From Pseudofabraea citricarpa (lineage: Eukaryota; Ascomycota; Leotiomycetes; Helotiales; Dermateaceae), in NCBI GenBank assembly GCA_029641185.1, contig JAPWGK010000013.1, positions 124,001 to 188,000 on the forward strand: DNA of 64,000 bases, in the 5' to 3' direction. The position numbers were made by a program, and so were the translations under genes. A model generated the notes under the pieces. It saw only the letters and a program-made list of their open reading frames with translations. It did not search any database and was not told the origin of the DNA. Position 1 is the first letter of the stretch; the number at the start of each line of letters is the position of its first letter. Shown here piece after piece: positions 21,430-32,344 of the stretch.

Positions 21430-22444
21430 CTACAGCTTGGGTGAGCTGAGTTGAGACCGAGTCACGGTGACTTGGATAAGCCCGTTCGGCCCAGATTGAG
21501 GGGCATAAACTTCAGCGTCCTTGCCAGTATTCTTGAGGCCCTTATGCCAGCTCAAGTCTTTTGCAAGTCAGCACATGGATGCAAATCAGCAAGAAGGCGA
21601 AAGACCTACCGATCTCGAAGTAATGCTTGTTCGGCAGTGCGTAGTCCACGGCCTCAACCTCTGGAACAGCCTTCAAAATATAGCTACACATCTTGTACAT
21701 GGTGCTTTGCACCGATGGGCTGTCCTCTTCCGCAAAGGTCTTCATTGTGATAGCTCTTGCATCGGTCCAAGCCTGGTCGAATTTTGGGATTGATGCTTTT
21801 ACGGCAGACAATCCAGCAAAGGTCTTCCATGCCCATCCGCAGTCAACGTCGGTAGAGAGAATCCTATCCCATGTTTCAGGAAGTGTAGTGTATTCATCTC
21901 GGACAAAACCATGGAATTGTGATCCAGTGCTCTTGAGGACCAAAAGTCCAACGATACCACTGCGGATATTGATTCCATTGCCTCTACTAATGACCGCATC
22001 GACGTTGCGCGTTTCCGCCCCGTCACGGTAAAATGAGTGTGGGTGAGGCTTCCCATCGATTGTCATTCTGGTCCACCGGTGCGTAACGATCTTGACGTTA
22101 GCAGTGTGGATGTGAGGGTAAGTATCGATGAAATGGGAGCCGAGAATACTGGCAAAGAGCTCGGGAGGGGTGACTGGATTCTCTTTCGCTTTGATGTAGA
22201 CCGTATTCTTCATTGAGTCTGTTGCGACAACAACGCTATTGTCGGCGGCCGTGTATCTGCGCAATATCAGTCAATACCCAACGTGGCAGTGATGTAGATG
22301 AGCATACGATGACTCAATTGCACCCTCCAGCAGTACACAAACCGTCATCTCGGTCACAGTTTGCACTCCAGTCTTCTCATCGCGCTCGACCTTGTAGACG
22401 CGGACGTTGTCCTTGCCATAGCGAGCGGAAGACACTGAGGCCAT
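21430..22444 (-). CDS. uaZ: Urate oxidase (uricase)
   Basis: It oxidises urate to 5-hydroxyisourate in peroxisomes, a step of purine catabolism. Exons (minus): 22444-22308, 22256-21610, 21557-21430, 303 aa, matching the roughly 300 aa of fungal uricases. Key segments: N-terminal RYGKDNVRVYKV, active-site SYTAADNSVVVATDSMKNTV (the TDS Thr and Asp), the PHPHSFYRDG loop, GIVGLLVLKSTGSQFHGFV (Phe and Arg region lining the urate pocket), DRILSTDVDC, and KHYFEIDLSWHKGLKNTGKD across intron 2. The final residues are SSPKL. PKL departs from the canonical (S/A/C)-(K/R/H)-L peroxisomal signal at the first position. It is divergent from the OPRTase gene. Confidence 0.95.
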
Positions 22445-23016
22445 TCTGGATAGATGGGAGGATGAAGGGCAAGGGCAAGGTATGTATGCACAGGAAAGAG
22501 CTCTTGGGTAGAATGAAGATACGGATGGAGAGCTTAGCTGCTGGCGGGAACGCAATGCTTTATAGCCCTCATCGGATGACCGCTTCGACCCAAAAGTAAA
22601 TGGGCTGAGACTGAGGATGACCGGGAGGTATGCAGCTCTTCACGAATCAGTACGTGTAGTAGGCCATCTCCACGCCTTGTCTTTGTTTTCCGTCTTGCTC
22701 GCCCGGCCGATACAGAGCTTCGCTTGGGCAAAAAGTAGGCGAGCTCCGATGTGCAGTAACCGCATCACGTGCACGCTCTCGTTGGATAAGGCAACCCCCC
22801 CGGCTGCTCCCCCACCACCCCACTAAGCCGTTCATTCACGACGAAAGGCCACTACCTGAACTTCTTTCTGTTCTTCAGCCATCCAGACAATCAATTGACA
22901 GAACCTATTCAGGCCTTCCTACCCCGTTCGTTTACATTCCTTTCCTCTGATCTGATCAGCAAACATCTCGAACATTGGCCTCAATGATCTATACTGTTAC
23001 ACTACAGTAAACAGTA
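22445..23016. promoter_or_regulatory. Divergent promoter, uricase / orotate phosphoribosyltransferase
   Basis: 572 bp between two nucleobase-metabolism genes. CACGTG lies at 22766-22771. I looked for HGATAR sites of nitrogen GATA factors and found only imperfect ones (GGATAG, CGATAC, GGATAA). Confidence 0.55.
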
Positions 23017-23870
23017 ATGGCCGCTTCGACCCCACCTGCCGCTATACCAGCCTACAAATCTGCCTTCCTCCAATCCTGCCTCACGGCCAATGTTCTTACA
23101 TTTGGAAACTATACTCTCAAATCTGGGCGCCGTACATACCCCCGACTCTTCTTCTAATCATCAAATTTGATTGCTGATTCTCGTAGAATCCCCCTACTTC
23201 TTCAATGCTGGCTCTTTCCATACCGCCTCCCTCCTTTCCTCTCTTTCTCTAGCCTACGCGCACACTATCATCTCATTCCTCGCTTCGCATCCTGATATCC
23301 CAAAGCCAGACATTATTTTTGGGTAAGGGTGTTTCTGATATTTGGATTTTTCTATATACCTCGCTAACGAATAGAAAATAAAGTCCAGCGTACAAAGGAA
23401 TTCCTCTGGCGTGCTCAACACTCTACGAACTCTACCGCATCGACCCCGAGACCTGGTCGTCCGTTTCGTACAGCTTCAACCGGAAAGAAGTCAAAGATCA
23501 TGGTGAAGGGGGAAATATCGTAGGCGCATCACTCAAAGGGAAGAATATTCTGGTTATCGATGATGTTATTACGGCTGGCACTGCAATGAGAGAGACATTG
23601 AATCTTATCGACAAAGAGGGCGGAAAGGCTGTCATGTTTGTGGTCGCGCTTGACCGACTAGAAAAAATCCCTGGAACAAAAGAGAAAGAAGGAATAGACG
23701 ATGAGGAGCCGAGGATGAGCGCAATAGGTCAGATCAGACATGAGTACGGTGTGCAAACAGCAAGTATTGTTACTTTGGATGACCTGATCGCTTTGTTAAA
23801 GAGCGGAGGAGATAAGAGTGATTTGACAAGATTAGAGGAGTATAGGAGGAGATATTTGGCAAGCGACTAA
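23017..23870 (+). CDS. ura5: Orotate phosphoribosyltransferase (URA5)
   Basis: It joins orotate to PRPP to give orotidine 5'-phosphate, the fifth step of pyrimidine synthesis. Exons: 23017-23131, 23187-23322, 23384-23870, 245 aa. Across intron 1 it reads TLKSGRQSPYFFNAGSF; across intron 2 DIIFGPAYKGIPLACSTL; then YSFNRKEVKDHGEGGNIVGA (catalytic flexible loop) and the PRPP-binding motif ILVIDDVITAGTA near residue 150. An acidic insert (KEKEGIDDEEP) precedes the C-terminal helix, as in other filamentous fungi. The start follows the family N-terminus (AYKSAFLQSCLTANVL). Together with dihydroorotate dehydrogenase at the right end, two pyrimidine genes lie in the window, but 39 kb apart. Confidence 0.94.
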
Positions 23871-24326
23871 AGTCAGAATATACTTTTATCTTGCAATGCC
23901 TAGAATTTTGGCCTAATGAATGGCCGCTACAGTAATCCTCTCGTGCAGGTAAAGCATCACCAAACAAATCAATCCCCGGCTTAAGAATTTCCATTCGTAG
24001 GCGACAGCCGCCTCTACAGTAGTGATGGATGGTCAATTCTTAATGTAAACCCCTTTAAACGCCTATGCCGGGTGTGTGTTAGAAAGCGACAAAAATATTT
24101 GCATAGTCGGATAACTACTGCAATCGGACAATATCAATAAACTTGCGGAGGTATATAAAGTAGAGAACAATCTACTTCATTAAAAATAAGACTGAGAAAT
24201 CTACCACGTACTCGTGAAATGGCCGAAATGAGTACTACGTAAACGCCAAGTATGTGCCATAATCCCTAACCCTAATACTCCTTAGATAATGCCGACTTAC
24301 GTGCGACTTGTGGCCCATCGTTTTCC
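23871..24326. other. Intergenic region, URA5 / EAF 3' flanks
   Basis: 456 bp between convergent genes. It holds CCCTAACCCTAA at 24264-24275, two units of the common telomere repeat. Otherwise nothing recognised. Confidence 0.65.
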
Positions 24327-25257
24327 TTATTCCTCCTCACTCTCGCTGCTCTCATCAGCATTTTCGGTCTCCTTCAATGCCTGTTCTAGCTCTGCCTCAA
24401 GATCTAATTCCATATCATCCTCAACACTACCAGCATTATTGACAGGACTAGGCAATTCAAGGTGGTCGACATCTTGGTTTCGCTCTGGTTCAATATCTTC
24501 GAAATCTCCTTCCGCATCTTCGTCCTCATCGCTAATATCTTCGCTTTCTTGTCGTGCAAACGCAGGTGTGGACTGATATTGGTATTGCTGTGAAGTCGGT
24601 CCATCAGGATATTCCACTGTGAGCCCATCATCCGAATCCTCATCCACATCCGGTGTTGGTTGTCGTACCACAGGTTTCGGTTTCTTTGCCTTCTCAGTAT
24701 TCTTCTTCTTTACATCGCTTTTCGCAGTTGGCGTGCTTCTAGGTTTCGTAGATTTCGTTGTTGCTACACTCGACTTTTGCGAGGCTGTTGTAGTCTGCGG
24801 CTTTGCTGGTGGCTCTATCTGTGTATAGTCTTTGCGAAGTGATGACGCATTATCCTCCCACGGTGTGCTGACAAGATTCATATCAAAGGTCGAATCCATC
24901 CGATGCAATATAAAGTGCTTCTTCTCGGGATCAAATATGAGCAAATATTGACCATCTCCTGATGTTCGTACACCTTGATATGCATACTTTTCAGAGTTGC
25001 TGTCGGTAAAAGAGAGGTCATAATTTTGAGAGTTGGAAGCAACTGAAGATGGTTCAAGACGTAGAGAGCTTGATGAGGAACTAGACGTGGGATCTGGTTT
25101 ATGGTTATCTACAAAGGCTGTCAGCAATGAATAATGTACATTCTCAGTCAAACTCACATCGAATGCCTGTGTAGACCTCCTTTGGTGACAGGCCAAGCAG
25201 CGCATCGCTCAGCACAATGGGATACTTCCCTGGCTTGTCGATATCAATAGACGCCAT
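24327..25257 (-). CDS. EAF, ELL-associated RNA polymerase II elongation factor
   Basis: Eaf partners ELL to stimulate transcription elongation in the nucleus. Exons (minus): 25257-25158 and 25108-24327, 293 aa. The conserved EAF N-domain begins MASIDIDKPGKYPIVLSDAL and continues across the 49-nt intron as TGIRYNHKPDPTSS. Further matches are YDLSFTDSNSEKYAYQGVR and DGQYLLIFDPEKKHFILHRM. The second half is disordered: a basic Lys/Pro stretch (KSDVKKKNTEKAKKPKP) followed by a strongly acidic Glu/Asp-rich tail, a typical transactivating region. A Ser8 run near residue 55 is low-complexity. The start is well supported because the first exon supplies the family's first beta strand. Confidence 0.85.
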
Positions 25258-25847
25258 GTTATGTATGAGTGTAGACTGAGGCCGGATTGTGATATTGAGG
25301 CAGAAAACGTAAGCGGCAGAGTGATTGCAGTACCTCGAGAGTACCTACCTCAGGTAGGTATGCACATGTCTCACGATAACGGCAATCTACCCGACGGCTC
25401 CGGCTTTACTTAGCCCCACACGGTACCCTGTTAGAACCACATCGTAAAGATACACGTGACCATCCTCGAGCCATCGTGATCTGCCCAAAGTCAAAGTAGG
25501 ATTTATGGTAATTACCTAGGCATCTTCCCTAAATGGAAGTGATGCTCCAGGTCAGCACTGGGGTCAATAGAAATACCATTCTGCTTTATCCGAGTGGTTA
25601 GGATAATAAGCCATTTATCGGTTTTTCCCTTCTGAGCATACTTGTTGCACGTCGACAAAACTATTGATTTTATAGTCGAACTTTAAAAAGAGCGCAGAGC
25701 TAACAATGGGGGAAACGTTTCAAGTTTGCTATCACGAAGTCTATGAGTCTGGACGAACAGTAACTAACAGTAAGTACTCGCAAACTCTATGTGTTCACTG
25801 TGCTATTACTACACGGAGTAAGCTAACTATACGGAGTACTGTTGTTT
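25258..25847. other. Intergenic region, EAF promoter and GSH2 3' flank
   Basis: 590 bp with a near-perfect palindrome at 25342-25360 (nine-base arms TACCTACCT and AGGTAGGTA around one base) and CACGTG at 25453-25458. A tRNA-like string near 25587 was checked and rejected. Confidence 0.65.
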
Positions 25848-27530
25848 TCAAACTAAGCGACAGCTATCCATGGATCCAAAACCAGCAGCCACACCACCTT
25901 CCTCGCTCTGATCCCCCTTCGTGCGTAACAAGTAGCCTGCCTCTTGATTCGACAAGACTTCCTTAGTTTCCTGGTTCCATAGACAGGTCCCGTAGACCCC
26001 CAGCTCACAGATGACACCCCCCTTCTCTACTGCGCCATTCCGCAAAATGAGATTCTGGATAGGTGGTGGAGTGATGATCTCCATGAGAATGTACGATTTC
26101 CAATGCGCTTGAGGGATGCCTCTTAGGAATGGTGGAATAGCAGAGCGGTAGGTGTTGTTCCCGCCTCCTTCTCTTTGGGGTTTCAAGACGTACCCTTTGC
26201 ATTTCTCGGTGTCAAGTGCTATCTTACGTGCTTCAAGACCAGCTGGTGAATCGTCAAGAGGGAAAATATTGGCGAACGTCTTTTGGAGCTCGTAACTTTG
26301 ACTGTCTTCCTTGATGAATCTGTTGAGAATTCGGGGCTCGGAAGACGATACAGGTGTTGCAAGAACTTGTTGTACTTTCTTTGCTCCGGCCAATTGTGTC
26401 AAGATGGAAGGACATTTGATAGCATAAGAGCGCTCAATTCGGAGACGTCCTTTCCAAGCTGTTTCATCTGCATAATCTTCTGGGCCATAGCCCGCTCGGA
26501 AGTATACCACTGCAACCTCGAAAATTCTCGAGCTATTGCTTGGTGGAGTGTACAACAACTGACGTTTTGGCGTATCTGCAATGGCGGTATGCTTTAAAAC
26601 TTCAGAAAATGGTAAGCGGAAAACAGGTATGTTTCTTTCCTGTAGTTCATATTCTAAATGTCGTTGATCAAAAATGTTCCGTTCTGGTGTTTGAACAAGG
26701 AAGATTACACAGCACTGATGGATAGGGTCGGACTTTGGATACGCATCGAAGGCGGTACTTAGACCTAAAGCTAGTGATTTGGTGCTCGTGTTTTCTGGGA
26801 GATTCAGATGTGCTCTCGGGATTTCGTTCTTGAACAAAGTATAGTCTTTTGTCGACAGGTATCTGATGCTGTTTAATACTTGAAGATTTGGAGTGTTTGT
26901 ATAGGCACTTACTTGTGTAGGTTAGAGGTTTGGGAGGAGAGTCCGCCAAAAGAAGCCGCGATAGTATTGAATTCTACTTGCTTTACTGCTGGTGCAATTT
27001 CAGGGTCGTTTTGGTGAACCATATAATCGGATCTGAAGAGACCAAGTGAAAGTTTCTAGACAAAATTAGTCATTAGGTGGCTGGAATCTGTGACTATGAA
27101 TACCTGAGTGTAGCCTTCTTCTTTAACCTTCAAGTGGACGTTCCACAGCTCTGCAATGAATGCATCAACTTCAAGAATTCTTGAACGCGTTAGCGCGATT
27201 ATTTGCTAGCGGCAACACCTACTCTTGAACAATATCTTTTAGAAAATTCTCGTCCTGGGCAATAGAAGCATATAGTTGGTTGTAGGCCTTCTGAATTATC
27301 TTGGCATGGTCGAAGCAGACTTTGGGGAAGAGACTTGGAAATAATGTAACTGGTACAGTCGTTGCCAAAACACCATGAGGATCGGCGTCTGCCGCCACGA
27401 GAGACACAGGAGGTCGTACGATCAATCCATGGGCCGCTGACCAGTCTTTAATGGTTGCCAGCAAGCCTTCGGTTTCTGCCGAGGTCAAGTCCGGTGGATA
27501 CGCTGCTTCAGCTACACTACTGAGAGCCAT
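25848..27530 (-). CDS. gsh2: Glutathione synthetase (GSH2)
   Basis: It ligates gamma-glutamylcysteine and glycine with ATP. Exons (minus): 27530-27223, 27179-27104, 27055-26913, 26862-25848, 513 aa. The start ATG 27530 (MALSSVAEAAYPPDL) precedes the family's DWSAAHGLIVRPP; a longer open frame upstream does not match. Landmarks are FPKVCFDHAKIIQKAYNQLY, FRSDYMVHQN, QVEFNTIAASFGGLSSQTSN, VVYFRAGYGPEDY, the ATP-grasp loop LKPQREGGGNNTY and the Ala/Gly-rich lid VAAGFGSMDSCRLV. Where animals have LMEKIEP, this protein reads LMEIITPP, a fungal-type variant. Intron 1 is only 43 nt with an AAG acceptor. Confidence 0.94.
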
Positions 27531-28001
27531 GCTCGGGACTGTTGAGTTGAAGGGAGGATTTGCTGGGAATTGATAGAACTTCCCACTTTCTTTGCCTGGG
27601 GAGCAGGCAGACAGAGCAGAACTTGGAATATGAGGCTGAGAACGTCTCAGGTGCGCCAGAGCTACGGTAATAAATGGAGAAGTTGACGTGACAGCCGATG
27701 CTAAATCAAATCTGATAGTGGGAGTAGTGGGTAGAAGAGGCACGTGCACGCCGCTGGCACCACGACCTCGACCACAACCACGACTGGTCGGGTCACTTTC
27801 TCCTAATTATCGTTGAGGGGATTTCTGGAAAAGTCATGATTCTATCAGCGACTGTGGTGTAGATTCAACTGCTCACACATAGTATATCAGGTCGTATGTA
27901 CGGGGTAAATCGATGCACAATGTAGAATCTCTCTTTCCGATCACGGGACTGTTCTACTCTGATATTGATGCTCGTCGCAAATCCCCAAGACCCATCCCTA
28001 T
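27531..28001. other. Intergenic region upstream of GSH2
   Basis: 471 bp; CACGTGCACG at 27741-27750, about 210 bp upstream of the GSH2 start. The rest is the 3' flank of the coiled-coil gene. No gene seen. Confidence 0.6.
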
Positions 28002-29548
28002 TTAGTCTGGCGCACAAAGGACTCTGGCTTTTGCGACAATATTCTTCAAATGCGCTTGCTCACCATTCTCATTTCCTGACTTGACGATCCCAGGAAACGT
28101 GACGCAATGGATTTCTCTCTCAACAAGCGCATCTTCATCCTCACCACCGACGTCTTCCATGAAATCCACATCAAACAGCGTCCTCTGGTGATCTAATATC
28201 TCAGGCATAACAACGCTAAACACTGCCTTCTGTACTCGTAAGAGCCTTGAGAGGTCGATAGCACTAGTGACCATGGCTCGCAAGGCTTGATCACGTAACT
28301 CAGAGCCTCTTACGTCGGTAATTGCATCAAGAATACTATTAACCTGTGTCACAACCTTCTCGGTTATATTTTCTGTTTGGTTCTGAAGCGTGTGCGGAGC
28401 GGCCTTGAGCAGGATCGAAAGGGTTGTGGACCGCCAGTGGTTGATGTTCTCTGCTGAGCCTGTGCAAGTTAGCTGCATGTCCCAAGAAAGATTTGGATGT
28501 TCAGAATATTCTCACCATGCTCTCCTATCACGGCTTCTGAATTTTTCAGCTGTTCTTCATGTGATTTTGAAAGTCCAACAAAGTATGACTGGAAAATCGT
28601 CTCCACGAGCAAGCGTGATATTATTGATTGCAGCAAGTGAACTCTGGATGTGGTTGCAAGTGATTCATAAGTGGGTATCAGTCGTGAAAGAAGATTGTTG
28701 GTATTGGTACTTGCTTCGCTCACATCTGCATTGTCTTTCAGCAATAGTAACTTGATAATATATCTCCATGAATACCAGGCCGTGTCGCACAGCCGACAGG
28801 AGTGCGCGTGACTTCAAGCGTATTTCCTTCAGCTCCTAGACGCATTGGAATCAAGTGTCGTTCACATACCGATCTTTGCCTTTCTGAAATGTGTTATTAC
28901 CCAGTTTTGCAGTCCGTTCCCAAGTCGCTGCATGAGCTCGCCAACACCCTCGTCTGAGACTTGTTCCAACATCTTGGAACTAGTGCTGATGAAGTTCTTG
29001 AGCCTTGAAATCTGGTCTTGCAAATCCTTGATGCACTCGTCCTTCGTTCGAAGCTCGCCCATAGCCTCATTATAGGCTTCACGGAAAGCGTCGCGGTCAA
29101 GCATCAGACTGGAGATGCGGGTCTTGATATCTCTGTCCCGTTCCTCCTTGGAATCATTGACCTGGCTTAGTTCGTGGCGCAACAAACGAAGGTCTGTATC
29201 GGCCTTAAGGAAGGTCTGGTTCAGACTAGAGTGCTTCTGCTGCCAGAAGACAGACGTCTCGGACTCGGTGGTTAGCTTTTGGCTCAACTGTGCCAACTCC
29301 CTTTCGAATTCATCCTGGATGATTGCCAGCTCCTTCTCTAGCTCAGCGATCTTCTTTCTGTCCTTAGACGATGCTGGGGCAGACTCAGGCTCTTCTTTGT
29401 CTGGGAGTGGAGGGCTCCCAGATTTGCTCTCCTCGGCGACGTTGGAGCGTCCCTTGGGATCTGCCACCTTGGGTGGGGGCCGAGGAGCAGCAATAGGTGG
29501 TTTTCCTTGCACGCGAATTCCGCGCGGCTTCTTCTCGTGGCCGCTCAT
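28002..29548 (-). CDS. Coiled-coil protein of unknown function
   Basis: Proposed exons (minus): 29548-28870, 28826-28776, 28725-28516, 28459-28002, 465 aa. The N-terminus is Pro/Lys-rich (KPPIAAPRPPPKVADPKG); a long coiled coil follows at about residues 65-205 (KKIAELEKELAIIQDEFERE, LRLLRHELSQVND). The downstream half is helical (LLSRLIPTYESLATTSRVHL, INHWRSTTLSILLKAAPH, MVTSAIDLSRLLRVQKAVFS) and may form a folded module. Exon 2 is 51 nt. The intron before it is 43 nt if the AAG acceptor at 28827 is used, or an implausible 34 nt with the CTAG at 28836; both keep frame. I do not recognise the family. The frame joins smoothly across three introns, which supports one gene. Confidence 0.65.
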
Positions 29549-29944
29549 GTCAACGATGTGGAGGATTCTAGCACAGCAAGAATCATCTTGATGATCTTGC
29601 TACTGAAGCCTTTCACAGGTGGTGAGTGCTTTGTGGTTTGCTTTCCTTCTTCTTCTTCTTCTTCTTCCTCTTCCTTTTTTTCTGCCTCGTTTGGCTGGCT
29701 GGTTTGTTAGAGCTAATGCTCGCTTCTTAGGCAGCCAGATAAGACCGAACCCGGTGTCTATTAAAAGCTCGCGTGACTTTAGCGGCTTTCTGAAATGCAA
29801 GCTTGCTGCTTCTGTGCCATCACTCCTCCTCGTCGAATCCACCACGATCCATCTCATCCACCTCAGAGCCCTGAATTCAACATAACTACGTCCTCGATTC
29901 CTCCTCTCGCTCTTTAAGCACCTTCAATATACCCAATCCTCGGC
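29549..29944. promoter_or_regulatory. Divergent promoter, coiled-coil gene / KRE9-like gene
   Basis: 396 bp with a CTT-repeat tract around 29647-29667 and a pyrimidine-rich run on the + strand. No other motif recognised. Confidence 0.55.
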
Positions 29945-30942
29945 ATGCGCTATTCCGCGAGCCCTCTTTTGTTGCTGGCGGCACTGTGCCCCCTAGTGTA
30001 CGCTGATGTTGAATTCACAGTCCCAGCCGCCGGTGCGCTCAATACCCCCCCTAAAGGCTCAAGTCCACTGCTGATGAGGTGCTTTAGGTGCATCGGTAGC
30101 AGGAGGGGCCTCAATTACAGTCACTTGGACCGATTCGGGCGATGCGCCATCTCTCAGTGATCTCGCAGGCTATCAATTGATGCTCTACACAGGATCCAAC
30201 GCAAGCCCTCAGCAACTCTACGCCGTATCAACTGGTACGCATGCTGCTGCAGGCGCATCTGTTAAGGTGACCATTCCTGTGGGCACTGGAGGGTCGGTCA
30301 CAAATGCATAGTGAGACTGAAAATCCATATTAGGATGGCTTCTGGTTGCTGATATATATACAGCTTCTTCGGCATGATTTCCACGGCAACAGCTGGTGGA
30401 ACCGTCACCAATTTTTCGAACAGGTTCAGTCTCACCGGGATGACCGGTACCTTTTCGGCTGCCGTCACCACTGTACGGCTCACTTCTCATCTTTGTCTAC
30501 AGCTACTAATATTCTGTTTAGGCCCTTGCTACAGTATCAGGCACATCTGGACCAGCTACTGTCAATGCCGTAGCAGATGCCGCAGACACTGTTGTAGGAT
30601 CATCAGCAATTGCAGACGGCGTCTATGGAACCCCTTACAGTCTTCAAACAGGGCCTACGAAGTACGCGTCTATGCAACCACTTCCTGGAACTTCGATAAC
30701 GGCAACGAACACTGAGCCCCTATATCCTACATCATCGGTTGTCATTGCAACGACATACATGGCTATTCCAACTGTTGTCACAACTGTCACTCAATCTGTA
30801 ACCAACAGTTATACCAGCCATGCAAATACAGTAAATTTTACTTAATCCCCTCACATGTTCCGCTGCTAACTGGAAATAGGCCTCACCTGCACCAATGCCC
30901 TCTGATGACATGCAGAAATTTTTGGCTCGATGGAAGGACTAG
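29945..30942 (+). CDS. KRE9/KNH1-family secreted cell-wall protein
   Basis: Kre9/Knh1 proteins are needed for beta-1,6-glucan assembly in yeasts. Exons: 29945-30032, 30088-30310, 30364-30472, 30522-30830, 30880-30942, 263 aa. A clear signal peptide (LLLLAALCPLVYA) leads into the family domain: DVEFTVPAAGASVAGGASIT, VTWTDSGDAPSLSDLAGYQL, then YFFGMISTATAGGTVTNFSN and RFSLTGMTGTF. The C-terminal third is Ser/Thr-rich and should be heavily O-glycosylated. The ending (PSDDMQKFLARWKD) is charged, so there is no GPI-attachment signal and the protein should be soluble or wall-bound. Five small exons make single-frame scans break this gene into fragments; each junction was chosen by restoring the domain. 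Confidence 0.88.
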
Positions 30943-31321
30943 AAATTCTTTGTTTCTTGTTGCATTAGACTGGAGTTTTGGGTGGCAGATTAGCGATTTA
31001 ATGAGAGGACTAGGATCGAATTATCGAAAAGGGGTTTATATTGGTCTCTCAACGGAGCATGGAGTTCGGTATAACAAAGGCCTCGGGCAAGCTCTCAGCC
31101 CATATATCATACGGAATGGTTCAATCCTGAACGCTCCGAGTTGGAATTGTGGGTCTGGGTGCCTGGAGGACTAACATGTACATCACTGTGGCTGTAGCAG
31201 GGCTACTCCAGCGTTCGTGATCAATCTGTTGTCAGGATCCATGAGACTTGTACAACATAGAGGAACACTTCAATAGTCGCAAGATCTATACAAGGGATAG
31301 TTCAATTTTGAATGTTTAATA
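30943..31321. other. Intergenic region, KRE9-like / RIB4 3' flanks
   Basis: 379 bp between convergent genes; nothing recognised. Confidence 0.6.
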
Positions 31322-32038
31322 TCACGATATGTTTCCAGCAGCCCATTGGCGTCTCTTTACTCCAAGCTCCACAGCAGCCGCTCCCCAATCCTCCCCGTGG
31401 TTATGACTGCCACTCGTAACACCAGCTCTGGCGAGGGCCTGTTCCTCATTCAGGACGGTCAATAGGCCAAAGATCAATGGGACGCCCGTGTCGAGCTGGA
31501 CGCGCATCAGGCCGTGCGAGACGCTCTCGGCTATATATTCGAAGTGCATGGTCTCTCCTTTGATTAGAACACCTACCGCAATGATTGCATCAAAAGGAGC
31601 GGTCGAGGAAGAAGCTGGTAGCGAGGTAAGGTCGGTAGTTGAACCACCGAGAAGATCACCGGCGCCGAGGGATGAGGTGGTAGTGGACTGGATCTGCGAG
31701 GCGGAGAAGAGTCTGTGCTTGGTTATTAGTTTTGGCTTTTGGATTTGGCGGAACGTTGGAACTTGCTTGGAGCAGGCGATGGGCAATTCCCATGATCCAG
31801 GAACGGATTGGACGGTTATGTTTGACTCCTTGACTCCAGATGCTAATAAGGAGGCTTTCGTGCCGGCGATGAGGGGCTCGATGATGGCTGGTTGGGAACG
31901 CCTTAGTACTGTACTCTGGTGGGGTGGGTGGGCATGAGAGTCAAGCTTACTTGTGTTCCAGCGGGCGTGCACGATCCCTATTCGAAGCTCACTTCCATCA
32001 TGCTTCTGTGCTGCTCCGGGGCCTTTGAGTGATGCCAT
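31322..32038 (-). CDS. rib4: 6,7-dimethyl-8-ribityllumazine synthase (RIB4)
   Basis: It condenses the ribityl-uracil intermediate with dihydroxybutanone phosphate, the penultimate riboflavin step. Proposed exons (minus): 32038-31951, 31887-31767, 31712-31322, 199 aa. Splicing gives IGIVHARWNTTIIEPLIAGT (substrate-binding N-terminal motif), VQSVPGSWELPIACSKLFSA, then AIIAVGVLIKGETMHFEYIA with the conserved KGETxHFEY loop, and FGLLTVLNEEQALARAG. Both introns (63 and 54 nt) are multiples of three and contain no stop, so the unspliced frame is also open; the second has a GC donor (GCAAGT). Open reading continues upstream, but MASLKGPGAAQKHDGSELRI matches family starts. The enzyme normally forms pentamers or 60-mers in the cytosol. 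Confidence 0.9.
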   Translation of the reverse strand: MASLKGPGAAQKHDGSELRIGIVHARWNTSKLDSHAHPPHQSTVLRRSQPAIIEPLIAGTKASLLASGVKESNITVQSVPGSWELPIACSKQVPTFRQIQKPKLITKHRLFSASQIQSTTTSSLGAGDLLGGSTTDLTSLPASSSTAPFDAIIAVGVLIKGETMHFEYIAESVSHGLMRVQLDTGVPLIFGLLTVLNEEQALARAGVTSGSHNHGEDWGAAAVELGVKRRQWAAGNIS

Positions 32039-32344
32039 GTTGGCCGGTGGATCTTGGTTATTTTCTTTGTGGTTATGGTTGTGGTTGTGGTTGTGGTTGC
32101 AGCTTGCAGCTTGCAGCATCTGGAGCATCGCATCGAGGCGCGGGGCGAAGGAACAATGTTTTGCCGATACTAGCACGACGCGTAGTCCAGGGGGAGCTGG
32201 GAGCTTGCTACGCTTGCTATCGTGTTGCGTTTGAGATTCTGACGAGAGTCTTTCTTGCGCCGGTCGTTGCAACGTATCTTTTTTATCTCTGCTGCCGTGC
32301 TCTTTTGTAATGTTTATACGTTTTCGCGCGGGCTCAATTCTGCT
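32039..32344. promoter_or_regulatory. Divergent promoter, RIB4 / DUF3074 protein, with GGTTGT repeat
   Basis: 306 bp. It contains several GGTTGT units at about 32071-32099, followed by tandem GCAGCTT copies (32099-32118), just upstream of the RIB4 start. Confidence 0.6.

Noticed and set aside
25583..25660. tRNA-like string (CCGAGTGGTTAGGA)
   Set aside because: Resembles an A-box only; no B-box GGTTCRANNCC and no closing acceptor stem.
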